Positions 47,501 to 54,892 of a DNA stretch of 64,000 bases are shown piece by piece. The notes under the pieces are model-generated. The model did no database searches, was not told the DNA's origin, and worked only from the letters and a program-made list of their open reading frames with translations. Every line of letters starts with the position of its first letter. Position 1 is the stretch's first letter. The translations under genes were made by a program, and so were the position numbers. The stretch is taken from assembly GCA_045565995.1 (NCBI GenBank), contig JBJLEF010000001.1:310001-374000 (forward strand), given 5' to 3'. This DNA comes from UBA721 sp002705165. GTDB taxonomy: Bacteria; Planctomycetota; Planctomycetia; Pirellulales; Pirellulaceae.

Positions 47501-49472
47501 CTACAGGTCGAAAGTTGCGATCCGAAGAGTATAAAATTGGTTCAATCTCAGTCGCTTCATAACCTGAACCAGCTTCTTTCACCGTATGCTGTAGAATTCC
47601 CTGAAATCCAATCACGTTATTTAACAGGAAGTTACCTTGAGCCTCTGGGGGAAAGTGACGACTGGACACAAATTCACAACCCGAAGTTGGACGTACACGC
47701 TTCTTGAGAAATTGATTCATTTTTTCTGTGTATTGGAACTTGAAGGGTCCAAAATCGTCCTGACCATAATATTCAGGTGCTCGAATGGAAAACGGTGCCG
47801 CAAAATAGTTTGCACCTCCTGAAGCATCGGCGACGAAGTTCTGCCCCCATTTGTTAAACGCGTGCCCCCATGGGTTAGCAAAGTTATAGTGCACATGCGT
47901 GTTAAACTCCTGATTCGTGGGGTCAAAACGGTAAACACCACCGTGAGCATTACGTACTGTTCCACGGGGTGTCTCTACCTGCGTCACATGAAAGGTACCT
48001 TCGTGCATATAGATTCCGCCACCAGGGCCCCAGGTAAAGGCACCTATCGCATGGTGTGAGTCACCAGAATCAAACCCACCAAGCAGGATTTTCTTGAGGT
48101 CTGCTTTACCGTCTCCATTCGTGTCTTTGAGAAAGACAAGATTTGGTTCCTGGGCAACGTACGCGCCGCCATCACCCAACTCAAAACCAGTTGGCAAGTG
48201 CAGACCATCGGCAAATGTCTCCATCTTATCGGCTTTACCGTCATCATCTTCATCGATGAAAACCAACAGCTTATCATTTGGTTTATGGGGAGGCAGATAC
48301 TGCGGATAGCTAGGCATGGTGGCAACCCACAATCGACCCTGAGTATCAAAGGTGAACTGAACAGGATTCTTCAATTCAGGAAAATCAACCTCACTCGCAA
48401 ACAAGTTAATCTCATACCCTTCAGCAATCGTGAAGTGTTTTTTAGCATCTTCCGGTGGAAGAATATTCACCGGCGTGTTGAAGTTGGTTGGGACATCGTA
48501 GAGTTTTCTAGTTTCCGAATAATCGTACTCAGCAGGAACATCACGACCGTTAGCAATAGCCCAAATGCGTTGATCAACCGCCGAAGCCATTTCATCCAAT
48601 TTGGCTCGCTCATTTTCAATAACATAAGCATCCGTGTAAGGCGGGTTACCATGATCTCGGCGAGACCGTCCACCATATATGTAATAACCGTTTACCGCTC
48701 GATAGTTGTGGAAATAGTTAAAGTTCTTCTCTTGAATCTCAGGCAACAAAGCTTCCGCTGTATCATTCCATTTTGAATCGACACCAAACAAAGCTGTCAT
48801 GAAGTGAGGCGCAAATCGCTTGTAACCATCATCACTGAGATGAACACCATTGAACGTGTAAGGCTGATCACTGGCTGCATAGAGTTTCTGTGACAAACTG
48901 AGTAAATCGATGAACGGGACATCATGCTGCTTGGCAACGGCTTCCATCGCAGCCGCATAAAGTGCCAAATCCGCATTTTGCACTTCGCCCTTAGGGAGGT
49001 TCACATCGCCTGTGTTTTCAAATGCCAGAGGTGAAATAAGAACAACACGCGTTTTACTTTTACCGCTATAATTCTGCTCTAACGTATGAGACAGAAACTG
49101 GTCCAGTTCCTGCGTAAACGTAGCCAATCCCGCTGTACTCCGGAATGATTCACTAAATCCAAAGAAGGCGAAGATCACATCAGCTTTTGCCCGAGTCAGA
49201 TGATCAGCAGGAGTTCCAAAGTCCAGTGAGCGAGGACGGAATCGCACTTCGTCACCATTAAACCCTTGGTTCCGCACCGACAGATTCATCTCTTTGAACT
49301 GAGCCTGAAGCAATGCTTCCCAATAACCGAAGTACTGGAATCGCTCGGCAGTATTGCTGCCAATGAAAACAATTCGATCACCCTTTTGTAAATCCACTTG
49401 CGCTGCAAGCGTCGGGAGGAATACAAAAATGGTCAAAACCAAAGAGAATAAAGAAGACAGTCGCCTCATCAT
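44511..49472 (-). CDS. Multidomain SGNH esterase - propeller dehydrogenase - HEAT - discoidin - cupredoxin - cytochrome c protein
   Basis: 1653 residues with a signal peptide ending near LAA-QV. Domains in order: an SGNH/GDSL-like esterase (about 30-260; GDRIVFIGSNT, N-Q-G-F-N-G-D, and N-G-V-H-L-S-D-D-G-Y as the Asp-His block); a PVC-type propeller dehydrogenase (about 340-700; GYEINLFASEVDFPELKNP, DEDDDGKADKMETFADGL); HEAT-like helices (about 730-1060); a discoidin/F5-8-like sandwich (about 1120-1250; NVALKKKASQSSTDFGGV); a cupredoxin with type 1 copper ligands H1371, C1439, H1444 and M1448; and a haem c domain with C-V-A-C-H at 1514-1518 ending MPEGLLNTMTKEEILDLLAYIISGANP. It could deacylate and oxidise a glycan and pass electrons through copper to haem. 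The roles of the propeller and SGNH parts are inferred from family resemblance. Confidence 0.9.
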   Translation of the reverse strand: MMRRLSSLFSLVLTIFVFLPTLAAQVDLQKGDRIVFIGSNTAERFQYFGYWEALLQAQFKEMNLSVRNQGFNGDEVRFRPRSLDFGTPADHLTRAKADVIFAFFGFSESFRSTAGLATFTQELDQFLSHTLEQNYSGKSKTRVVLISPLAFENTGDVNLPKGEVQNADLALYAAAMEAVAKQHDVPFIDLLSLSQKLYAASDQPYTFNGVHLSDDGYKRFAPHFMTALFGVDSKWNDTAEALLPEIQEKNFNYFHNYRAVNGYYIYGGRSRRDHGNPPYTDAYVIENERAKLDEMASAVDQRIWAIANGRDVPAEYDYSETRKLYDVPTNFNTPVNILPPEDAKKHFTIAEGYEINLFASEVDFPELKNPVQFTFDTQGRLWVATMPSYPQYLPPHKPNDKLLVFIDEDDDGKADKMETFADGLHLPTGFELGDGGAYVAQEPNLVFLKDTNGDGKADLKKILLGGFDSGDSHHAIGAFTWGPGGGIYMHEGTFHVTQVETPRGTVRNAHGGVYRFDPTNQEFNTHVHYNFANPWGHAFNKWGQNFVADASGGANYFAAPFSIRAPEYYGQDDFGPFKFQYTEKMNQFLKKRVRPTSGCEFVSSRHFPPEAQGNFLLNNVIGFQGILQHTVKEAGSGYEATEIEPILYSSDRNFRPVDIQFGPDGALYIVDWFNPLVGHMQHSLRDPNRDHSHGRIWRITYPSRPLLAKPEIEGKPIADLLEMLRTFEDRTRYRVRLKLREFPTAEVAAAVEKWTAGLDQQDPQYEHLLLEALWVCQHHNVSDGIGLSLLKQVASSPDYNARAAAIRVISYWRHKVPGVFAMLRTAVEDEHSRVRLEAIRACSYFDESEAAEIALLALNHELDYYVDFTLRHATRRLEPVWKEAVGSGKQFAAGNAKAIEYIIDRVATTDLINMTRSEPVYKAILNRPGIVHQYRHEALMGIAKINQTDMVAELVNTVRNLDVSKDDNAEQVLSEYVHMFRMTEPAMLKMKRAEIAQLHRAGKRAVTRRLATAALIAADGSAEQVWKQSLGNAARFRTVLDSIPLIASDEVRESLYTRVLASVSGLPDPLAQQIGDAKGAAGRYVRIELPGKQRVLTLAEVQVMSEGKNVALKKKASQSSTDFGGVPMRAVDGNTNGAYSSNTQTHTTPQTNPFWEVDLGQEFPIDSVLLWNRTENNAEYVSRLDGFTVVILDGNRKPVFQSEGNKAPNPSVAVNANGANPRIQLTRSAVNAVSYIPGHDQEVFSLLAPLVSEAAIRNYAITSIGRLDSTELPKADVAKLLEQLLIYIESVPAKSRTETAVMDAIQLGKDLSGQLGKEAAILIRRKLADLAVDVIVIRPVPHRMIYDRPHIYVQAGKPVEIVFQNVDIMPHNLLVTVPGARQEVGILAEKLGSTPEGLAKQFVPDSPKVLFSTGMLQAGEQQRLQITAPTEVGEYAYVCTFPGHWRTMYGTMHVVADISDIPLQPTAPAIAHGDIPQRQFVRKWSTQDILNSINDLESGRDFQNGRKLFTQVSCVACHAMKGTGGKLAPDMFGLQEKLAEQKTDVAKIVESLTEPSKEIEAKYRTQIIATLGGKLYSGVIVEQNDQVLKLSDNPLKEDGGVIEIPKKDIDEQDESKVSIMPEGLLNTMTKEEILDLLAYIISGANPEHPAFRK

Positions 49473-49643
49473 TTTTTGCCTTATTGGGAATAGTTATTTG
49501 CTAACGAATTGATTCGGTTGATGTGATTCAGAAATAGAACATTCCTTGAATCATTCAATGTAATTATAAGCAGGGTGAGCTACTAGCCTCTAAGAGCGAC
49601 TAGTCTTGTATACCGGGGACAAAATAGAACCGAGGGCGGTGGG

Positions 49644-50831
49644 CTATCTTAATTCATCCAGCGTCTTCAACGCACAATTCACATGAATCGCTGAACCATA
49701 TGGTAAGGCATCTTCATCCACCTTAAACATTGGATGATGGACGCTATAAGTTGCACCAATATCCGGATTGCCAACACCTAGGAATGCAAAACAACCGGGC
49801 ACGCGTTGGGTGTAATACGCAAAGTCTTCACCGCCCATGACCGGTGGCATTTCCATCACCTTGCCTGCACCCAGCACTTCTTCCGTCGCAGCTTTGCCCG
49901 CCTCCCAACTCGATGCATCATTACACGTAGGTGGATAATCATTACCGGGAAAACTAACTTCCGCTTCACACTGATTAGCCTGAGCAATACCCTCTGCCAC
50001 CGCTTTCACTCGTGACTGCAAATGTTTTAAACCCTCGAGCGTCAGCGAGCGAATTGTTCCTTGCAGGTCCATTGAGGGAGGGATCACATTATAGGCACCG
50101 CCACCGTGTATCATGGTAACGCTGATGACTCCGGATTCCAGCGGATCTAACTCACGAGAAATTATCGTCTGCAGTTCCACAACGATTTTCGCAGCTGTGG
50201 CTACAGGATCAATCGCTTTATGAGGCATTGCTGCATGGCCACCTTTACCATGGACAACGATTTTCAAGGATCCGGCGGCGGCCAGCAGTGTCCCCGCTCG
50301 TGCGGCCAACATCCCCGTTGGCAAATCAGCACTGACGTGAAGTCCATAAATACGTTGAACAGCAGGGTTCTCCAGCACTCCTTCATTACTCATCTTTTCA
50401 CCGCCGGCACCACCTTCTTCCGCAGGCTGAAAGATCAATTTCACCGTTCCCTGAATAAGGCCTTCATTCTCCTTCAAAAGCCGGGCCGCTCCAAGAAGCA
50501 TTGCGGTATGACAATCATGTCCACAAGCATGCATCTTGCCATCAATCTCACTCTTAAAATCAATATCAGCCTGCTCGTGAATCGGCAATGCGTCCATATC
50601 AGCCCGCAACGCCACACAAGGACCATCCCCATTTCCGATCGTCCCCAGTACCCCTGTCACGGCCAGATCCTTTTGGTATTCAATCCCCAATTCATCAAGA
50701 GTTAGCTGGACCAACTTACTCGTTTCAAATTCCTCATACATCAATTCAGGATGCTGATGTAGTTGCCGGCGCAAACCAACAATCCAAGGTTGGATTGCTT
50801 TTGCTTTAGATACGATTTGTTGAGCGTTCAT
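49644..50831 (-). CDS. M20-family amidohydrolase (N-acyl amino acid / IAA-amino acid hydrolase-like)
   Basis: 395 residues, full length for M20D enzymes such as hippurate hydrolase and ILR1-like hydrolases. Metal and catalytic residues are visible: D-M-D near 78-80, M-H-A-C-G-H-D-C-H with C103 and H105, E138/E139 in Q-P-A-E-E-G-G, a conserved His in YGLHVSADLP, and GGHAAMPHKAIDP of the dimerisation lid. It has no signal peptide and acts in the cytoplasm. It should cleave an acyl group from an amino acid or similar amide. It is the last gene of the nine-gene operon, nine bases after the E2 gene, so it probably acts on an imported amide conjugate or an intermediate of the pathway. Confidence 0.93.
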   Translation of the reverse strand: MNAQQIVSKAKAIQPWIVGLRRQLHQHPELMYEEFETSKLVQLTLDELGIEYQKDLAVTGVLGTIGNGDGPCVALRADMDALPIHEQADIDFKSEIDGKMHACGHDCHTAMLLGAARLLKENEGLIQGTVKLIFQPAEEGGAGGEKMSNEGVLENPAVQRIYGLHVSADLPTGMLAARAGTLLAAAGSLKIVVHGKGGHAAMPHKAIDPVATAAKIVVELQTIISRELDPLESGVISVTMIHGGGAYNVIPPSMDLQGTIRSLTLEGLKHLQSRVKAVAEGIAQANQCEAEVSFPGNDYPPTCNDASSWEAGKAATEEVLGAGKVMEMPPVMGGEDFAYYTQRVPGCFAFLGVGNPDIGATYSVHHPMFKVDEDALPYGSAIHVNCALKTLDELR

Positions 50832-50840
50832 CGATACACC

Positions 50841-52061
50841 TTATGAAATATATTCTTTAGGGCTTGTCAGAGCATGTGCCAATTTTTGTAACCATCCTGC
50901 CGCCGGAGCCCCATCCAGTACCTGATGATCAAAGGTCAGACTCAGCGACATGGTGTGTCCAGCGATAACTGCGCCCGCTTCAACCAAGGGCTCAGCAACA
51001 ATACGTCCAATCCCCAGAATCCCAGCCTGAGGTAGATTAATAACTGGGGTGAAATTGTCAACACCGAGTGTACCCAAACTGGAAATCGTAAATGTGCCAC
51101 CGGTCAGCTGAGCTTCTCCCAAACGTCCGGCACGTGCATCTTGGATCAACTCTGTCGAGTATTCGACAACATCATCGAGCATCAGCTTATCGACCTGATT
51201 AATAACCGGTGCCAGAAGACCGTTATCAGTATCAACGGCAAAGGCAATGTTTATCTGGTCATAGACATAAACGCCATCCGCCGTCCAACAAGCATTCAGC
51301 TCCGGACATTCACGCAACAGATTGGCGGCAAGCTTCATGATAATATCGTTATAGGATGGCGTTGTGGCTGAAGTTTTGAGACTATCTCGATATGCGATTA
51401 ATCCTTTCGCATTGAACTTCGTGTTCAGGGTGACCGGAACAGTCTGTTGAGCACTGGCCTGCATCCGTTGTGCCGTAATACGACGAACATTGGTCAGTGG
51501 TTTTAAAGTCCCAGACTGAGTGGGAGCGATAATCGCAGAAGAGGCCGTCCCCGCAGGTTGTACCACTCCGTTTTCCACAGCGGCTATTATGTCTCGCTCC
51601 CGAATCCGACCATTTCGACCTGTCCCAGAGATTCCGTCCAAGCGTATGCCAAGCTCCGTAGCCTTACGCCTAGCACGTGGTGAAGCAATATTGCGCCGCT
51701 TGGATTTAGCGATTGGTGAATTGGCATCTGTCTCATTCCGGGGAGTTGTCATCGCCGGTTCATCCACGGCAGGTGATACCGGTGTCTCCGCAAGCTTGTA
51801 TTCGGGAGGCGTCTCGCCTTCTTCCAGCAAAAATCCCAGCACCTGGCTAACCAACACAGTATCACCAGCCTGAGGAGCTTCCACAGGAATATGCAAGATT
51901 CCGGCATCAAAGGACTCCACGTCCTGAGCCGCTTTTTCACCTTCCAGGACAAACAACATATCACCAGCATTGACGATTTCACCGTCCGCCTTGAGCCACT
52001 CGACGAAAGTCCCTTCGTCCATGGACCAGCCGAGCCGGGGTACTACGATTTCGGTTGCCAT
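50841..52061 (-). CDS. 2-oxo acid dehydrogenase complex E2 (dihydrolipoamide acyltransferase)
   Basis: 406 residues. A lipoyl domain fills residues 1-80 with K43 in E-G-E-K-A as the lipoylation site. A peripheral subunit-binding domain follows at about 125-160 (ASPRARRKATELG, GTGRNGRIRERDI) after an Ala/Pro-rich linker. The catalytic domain spans about 190-406 and has the active site D-H-Q-V-L-D-G with H379 and D383. With the E1 gene 14 bp upstream it forms a complex that decarboxylates a 2-oxo acid, or cleaves an acetoin-like ketone, to give an acyl-CoA. No E3 gene is in the operon, so a shared dihydrolipoamide dehydrogenase is needed. Confidence 0.94.
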   Translation of the reverse strand: MATEIVVPRLGWSMDEGTFVEWLKADGEIVNAGDMLFVLEGEKAAQDVESFDAGILHIPVEAPQAGDTVLVSQVLGFLLEEGETPPEYKLAETPVSPAVDEPAMTTPRNETDANSPIAKSKRRNIASPRARRKATELGIRLDGISGTGRNGRIRERDIIAAVENGVVQPAGTASSAIIAPTQSGTLKPLTNVRRITAQRMQASAQQTVPVTLNTKFNAKGLIAYRDSLKTSATTPSYNDIIMKLAANLLRECPELNACWTADGVYVYDQINIAFAVDTDNGLLAPVINQVDKLMLDDVVEYSTELIQDARAGRLGEAQLTGGTFTISSLGTLGVDNFTPVINLPQAGILGIGRIVAEPLVEAGAVIAGHTMSLSLTFDHQVLDGAPAAGWLQKLAHALTSPKEYIS

Positions 52062-52075
52062 CTATCGATACCTCT

Positions 52076-54067
52076 CTACTCTGCTAACAATTCGCGAATC
52101 GCCGCGAGAACCGAATCAACATTTGGCACAACAGCTTCTTCAAGAGTCGGCGCATAGGGCGTGGGGGTAAATGCTCCACTGAGTCGCTTGATCGGAGCAT
52201 CCAAGTCATCGAAGCCATCATCTGCAATCGAGGCTGCGATTTCGGAAGCAATACTACACGGCTGAAAAGATTCATCTACAACCAATAAACGCCCCGTCTT
52301 AGCCACCGATTCACAAATAGTTTCTGTATCCAACGGTGAAACTGTTCGCGGATCGACCACCTCGACCGAAATCCCTTCACCCGCTAGTTGTTCAGCCGCT
52401 GCTAAAGCATGATGGACCATCAAAGCAACAGCCACTACCGTGACATCTTTTCCCTTACGATGGATTCTGGCCTTACCAAATGGAATTTCATATTGCTCTT
52501 CAGGAACAGGTCCTTTGATTGCCATCAACTCCCGATGTTCCAGAAAGAGAACAGGGTCCGTCGAGTGCAAAGCATGGTTAAACAATCCTTTGGCATCGTA
52601 AGGTGTCGATGGTGTCACAACTCGCAGACCAGGGATATGAGCATAAATCGAATGATAAATCCCAGAATGATGTGTAGCCGCCGAGTGTCCAATGCCACCA
52701 CAACCACGAAGCAACACGGGCATTTTGATACGGCCACTGCTCATATATTGCATCTTGGCAATCTGATTGATCATTTCTCCGAAAGCATCATTGATAAAGT
52801 CAATGAACATAAAATCGATGATCGGACGCGTTCCGGTCATCGCAGCTCCACAACTGAGCCCAACAAATCCACGTTCGCAAATCGGTGTATCACAAAGCCG
52901 TTCCGGACCATATTTCTCGTAAAGTCCGATGGTGGTCATAAAGTTACCACCTCGCTCACCGATACCTTCCCCCATTACCCATATATTAGGGTTCTCAGCC
53001 ATAGCCGCGTCTAAAGCTTCATGAGTACCACCAACGAAAGTCTGAATTCGATCACCTGGATCGATATCAACAGCTTCTGTCTCTGCGGATGCATCGTAGA
53101 CATGATCCGTCGCAGTATTACCTGATGGATAAGGACTGGCTTCAGCATTCTTATGTGATTCTTCAATCAACTCCTCCACTTCCTGAGTCACGGCCTGAAG
53201 TTCTTCTTCCGTGGCCAGGCCTTCTTCAACCAACCGTTCAGACAAGCGAGCAACGGGACAACGTTGCCGCCACTGGTCAACGTCTTCACGGGTGCGATAC
53301 GTAAAATCCCCCATACCTTCTGCATGCGCTCGTGTGCGATAGGTTTTGCATTCGATTAGAGTTGGACCTTCACCATTTCGTGCTCGTTCAACTGCCTCAC
53401 CGGCGATACGATAGATTTCCAAAACGTCATTTCCATCGACTTCAAAACCGGGAATACCGTAATTAGAAGCGCGACGTCCAACATCCGGAATTCCACTGGA
53501 GTATTCAAATGCAACTTCGGTAGCAAACTGGTTATTTTCACAAACGAAAATACATGGAAGGTTCCAGATGCTAGCCATGTTGAGACCTTCATGAAACGCA
53601 CCGTTATTGACGGCACCGTCACCAAAACAGGCAACCGAGACATTGTCTTTTTCCTGAATCTTAAATGTGTAACCACCGCCTGTCGCATGCAGAATACAGG
53701 GACCCACAATCCCGCTAGTTCCCATCATCCCAATCTCTGGCTTAAACAAATGCATGCTTCCACCACGACCGCCACTACATCCACCTTCCCGTCCATAGAG
53801 TTCCGCAATCAATTCCTGAGGGTGTAAACCTTTCGCTAGAGCATGCCCGTGACCTCGATGCGTACTAAAAACAACATCTTCTAATCGCAGATGAGCGAAA
53901 ACACCTGTTGCAATAGCTTCTTCTCCCACATAGGTGTGACACGCACCGTGGACCAGCCCCTGCTGATGAGATTTTGCCAGTCGTTCTTCACACTGCCTAA
54001 TCACCTGCATGGTGCGATACAGTGACAAGCCCGTTTCTTTATTGATTCCAATCGAAGTCGTCGTCAT
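52076..54067 (-). CDS. Fused E1 alpha-beta subunit of a 2-oxo acid / acetoin-type dehydrogenase
   Basis: 663 residues that join two usually separate subunits. The alpha part (about 1-325) has HGACHTYVGEEAIATG, HRGHGHALAKG and the thiamine diphosphate motif G-D-G-A-V-N-N at 149-155. An acidic linker precedes the beta part (about 345-663), with VMGEGIGERGG, CDTPICERGFVGLSCGAA, FMFIDFINDAFGEMINQ and VVDPRTVSPLDTETI. Acetoin-type and branched-chain-type E1 are both possible; the alpha part is closer to acetoin/pyruvate types by eye. The start ATG at 54067 follows the SDR stop by 17 bp. It produces an acyl-lipoyl E2 from a 2-oxo acid or diketone made by the operon's dehydrogenases, by inference. 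Confidence 0.93.
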   Translation of the reverse strand: MTTTSIGINKETGLSLYRTMQVIRQCEERLAKSHQQGLVHGACHTYVGEEAIATGVFAHLRLEDVVFSTHRGHGHALAKGLHPQELIAELYGREGGCSGGRGGSMHLFKPEIGMMGTSGIVGPCILHATGGGYTFKIQEKDNVSVACFGDGAVNNGAFHEGLNMASIWNLPCIFVCENNQFATEVAFEYSSGIPDVGRRASNYGIPGFEVDGNDVLEIYRIAGEAVERARNGEGPTLIECKTYRTRAHAEGMGDFTYRTREDVDQWRQRCPVARLSERLVEEGLATEEELQAVTQEVEELIEESHKNAEASPYPSGNTATDHVYDASAETEAVDIDPGDRIQTFVGGTHEALDAAMAENPNIWVMGEGIGERGGNFMTTIGLYEKYGPERLCDTPICERGFVGLSCGAAMTGTRPIIDFMFIDFINDAFGEMINQIAKMQYMSSGRIKMPVLLRGCGGIGHSAATHHSGIYHSIYAHIPGLRVVTPSTPYDAKGLFNHALHSTDPVLFLEHRELMAIKGPVPEEQYEIPFGKARIHRKGKDVTVVAVALMVHHALAAAEQLAGEGISVEVVDPRTVSPLDTETICESVAKTGRLLVVDESFQPCSIASEIAASIADDGFDDLDAPIKRLSGAFTPTPYAPTLEEAVVPNVDSVLAAIRELLAE

Positions 54068-54084
54068 AAGATCTCTTTTACTTT

Positions 54085-54891
54085 CTATTCCGCAAATATT
54101 TCAGTTCCGACAGAACCGCCGGCGTTCATAGCGAGATTTCCACCATCCATCGGAATGAGCGTTCCTGTAATCCATGAAGATGCGTCCGATGCTAAAAATA
54201 CCGCCAATCCTTTAATGTCATCTGAACTGCCAAAACGGCCGGATGGGATGCCACTTAGAAATCGCTCTTTGATTCGTGGGTCAGCATCAATTCGTTGTTG
54301 CAAACCAGGATTCAAAACCTGAGCTGGTAAAACTGAGTTCACCCGGACACCACGGCCACTCCACTCGGTGCTAAGTTCACGCGTCATCTGCACTACAGCT
54401 CCCATCGCCATACTGTAGGCAATGTGCCCCCGACCTAATGCCGTAATACTTGCCAAGGAACCAAGATTGATGATACTGCCGCGACCCTGTTCCAACATGC
54501 GTCTACCAGCTTCCTGACAGATACAAAACCGTCCATAGACAATATTCCGCCAGGTCCACTCCACTTCATCGAGTTCGATAATCTCCGGCTTTTTACGAAC
54601 CGCTTCCCCTGCAATATTGGCTACAAAATCAATACGACCAAAAGTCTCATCGATCTGAGTAAACATCGCTCGAATGGCTTCGGGCGACGAAATATCACAA
54701 ACCACCGGCAACGCTTTTCGTCCCAGAGCTTCAATCTCCTGAGCCACTGCATGAGCCCCTGCTTCATTGATGTCAGCCAACACGATATCTGAGCCTGCTT
54801 CCGCTACCGCCAAAGCGACGGCCTTTCCCATTCCACTGGCAGCACCTGAAACCAGTGACACGCGTCCAGACAGATCAAACATTGAACTCAT
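54085..54891 (-). CDS. SDR-family protein with atypical catalytic residues
   Basis: 268 residues from the ATG at 54891; the longer frame runs into the transporter gene and was rejected. The Rossmann fold is complete: S-G-A-A-S-G-M-G for NAD(P) binding at 15-22, D40 at the end of strand 2, N-I-A-G at 92-95, and a C-terminal ITGTLIPMDGG. The catalytic segment is unusual: S145 and Y159 are present, but the Lys four residues after Tyr is M163 (A-Y-S-M-A-M-G), and the conserved helix-4 Asn appears to be Ile (R-N-I-V-Y-G). It may have lost normal dehydrogenase activity or use another proton relay. One base separates its start from the transporter stop, so the two are tightly coupled. Confidence 0.88.
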   Translation of the reverse strand: MSSMFDLSGRVSLVSGAASGMGKAVALAVAEAGSDIVLADINEAGAHAVAQEIEALGRKALPVVCDISSPEAIRAMFTQIDETFGRIDFVANIAGEAVRKKPEIIELDEVEWTWRNIVYGRFCICQEAGRRMLEQGRGSIINLGSLASITALGRGHIAYSMAMGAVVQMTRELSTEWSGRGVRVNSVLPAQVLNPGLQQRIDADPRIKERFLSGIPSGRFGSSDDIKGLAVFLASDASSWITGTLIPMDGGNLAMNAGGSVGTEIFAE

Positions 54892-54892
54892 A

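Noticed and set aside
48198..48776. 192-residue plus-strand frame inside the 1653-residue gene
   Set aside because: It is antisense to well-conserved SGNH and propeller sequence, has no recognisable domain and low-complexity basic composition.
50220..50705. 161-residue plus-strand frame opposite the M20 amidohydrolase
   Set aside because: The opposite strand encodes the catalytic core with all metal ligands; the frame itself shows no family pattern.
52409..53014. 201-residue plus-strand frame opposite the E1 gene
   Set aside because: Antisense to the conserved E1 beta domain; its protein has His/Arg-rich composition typical of a shadow frame.
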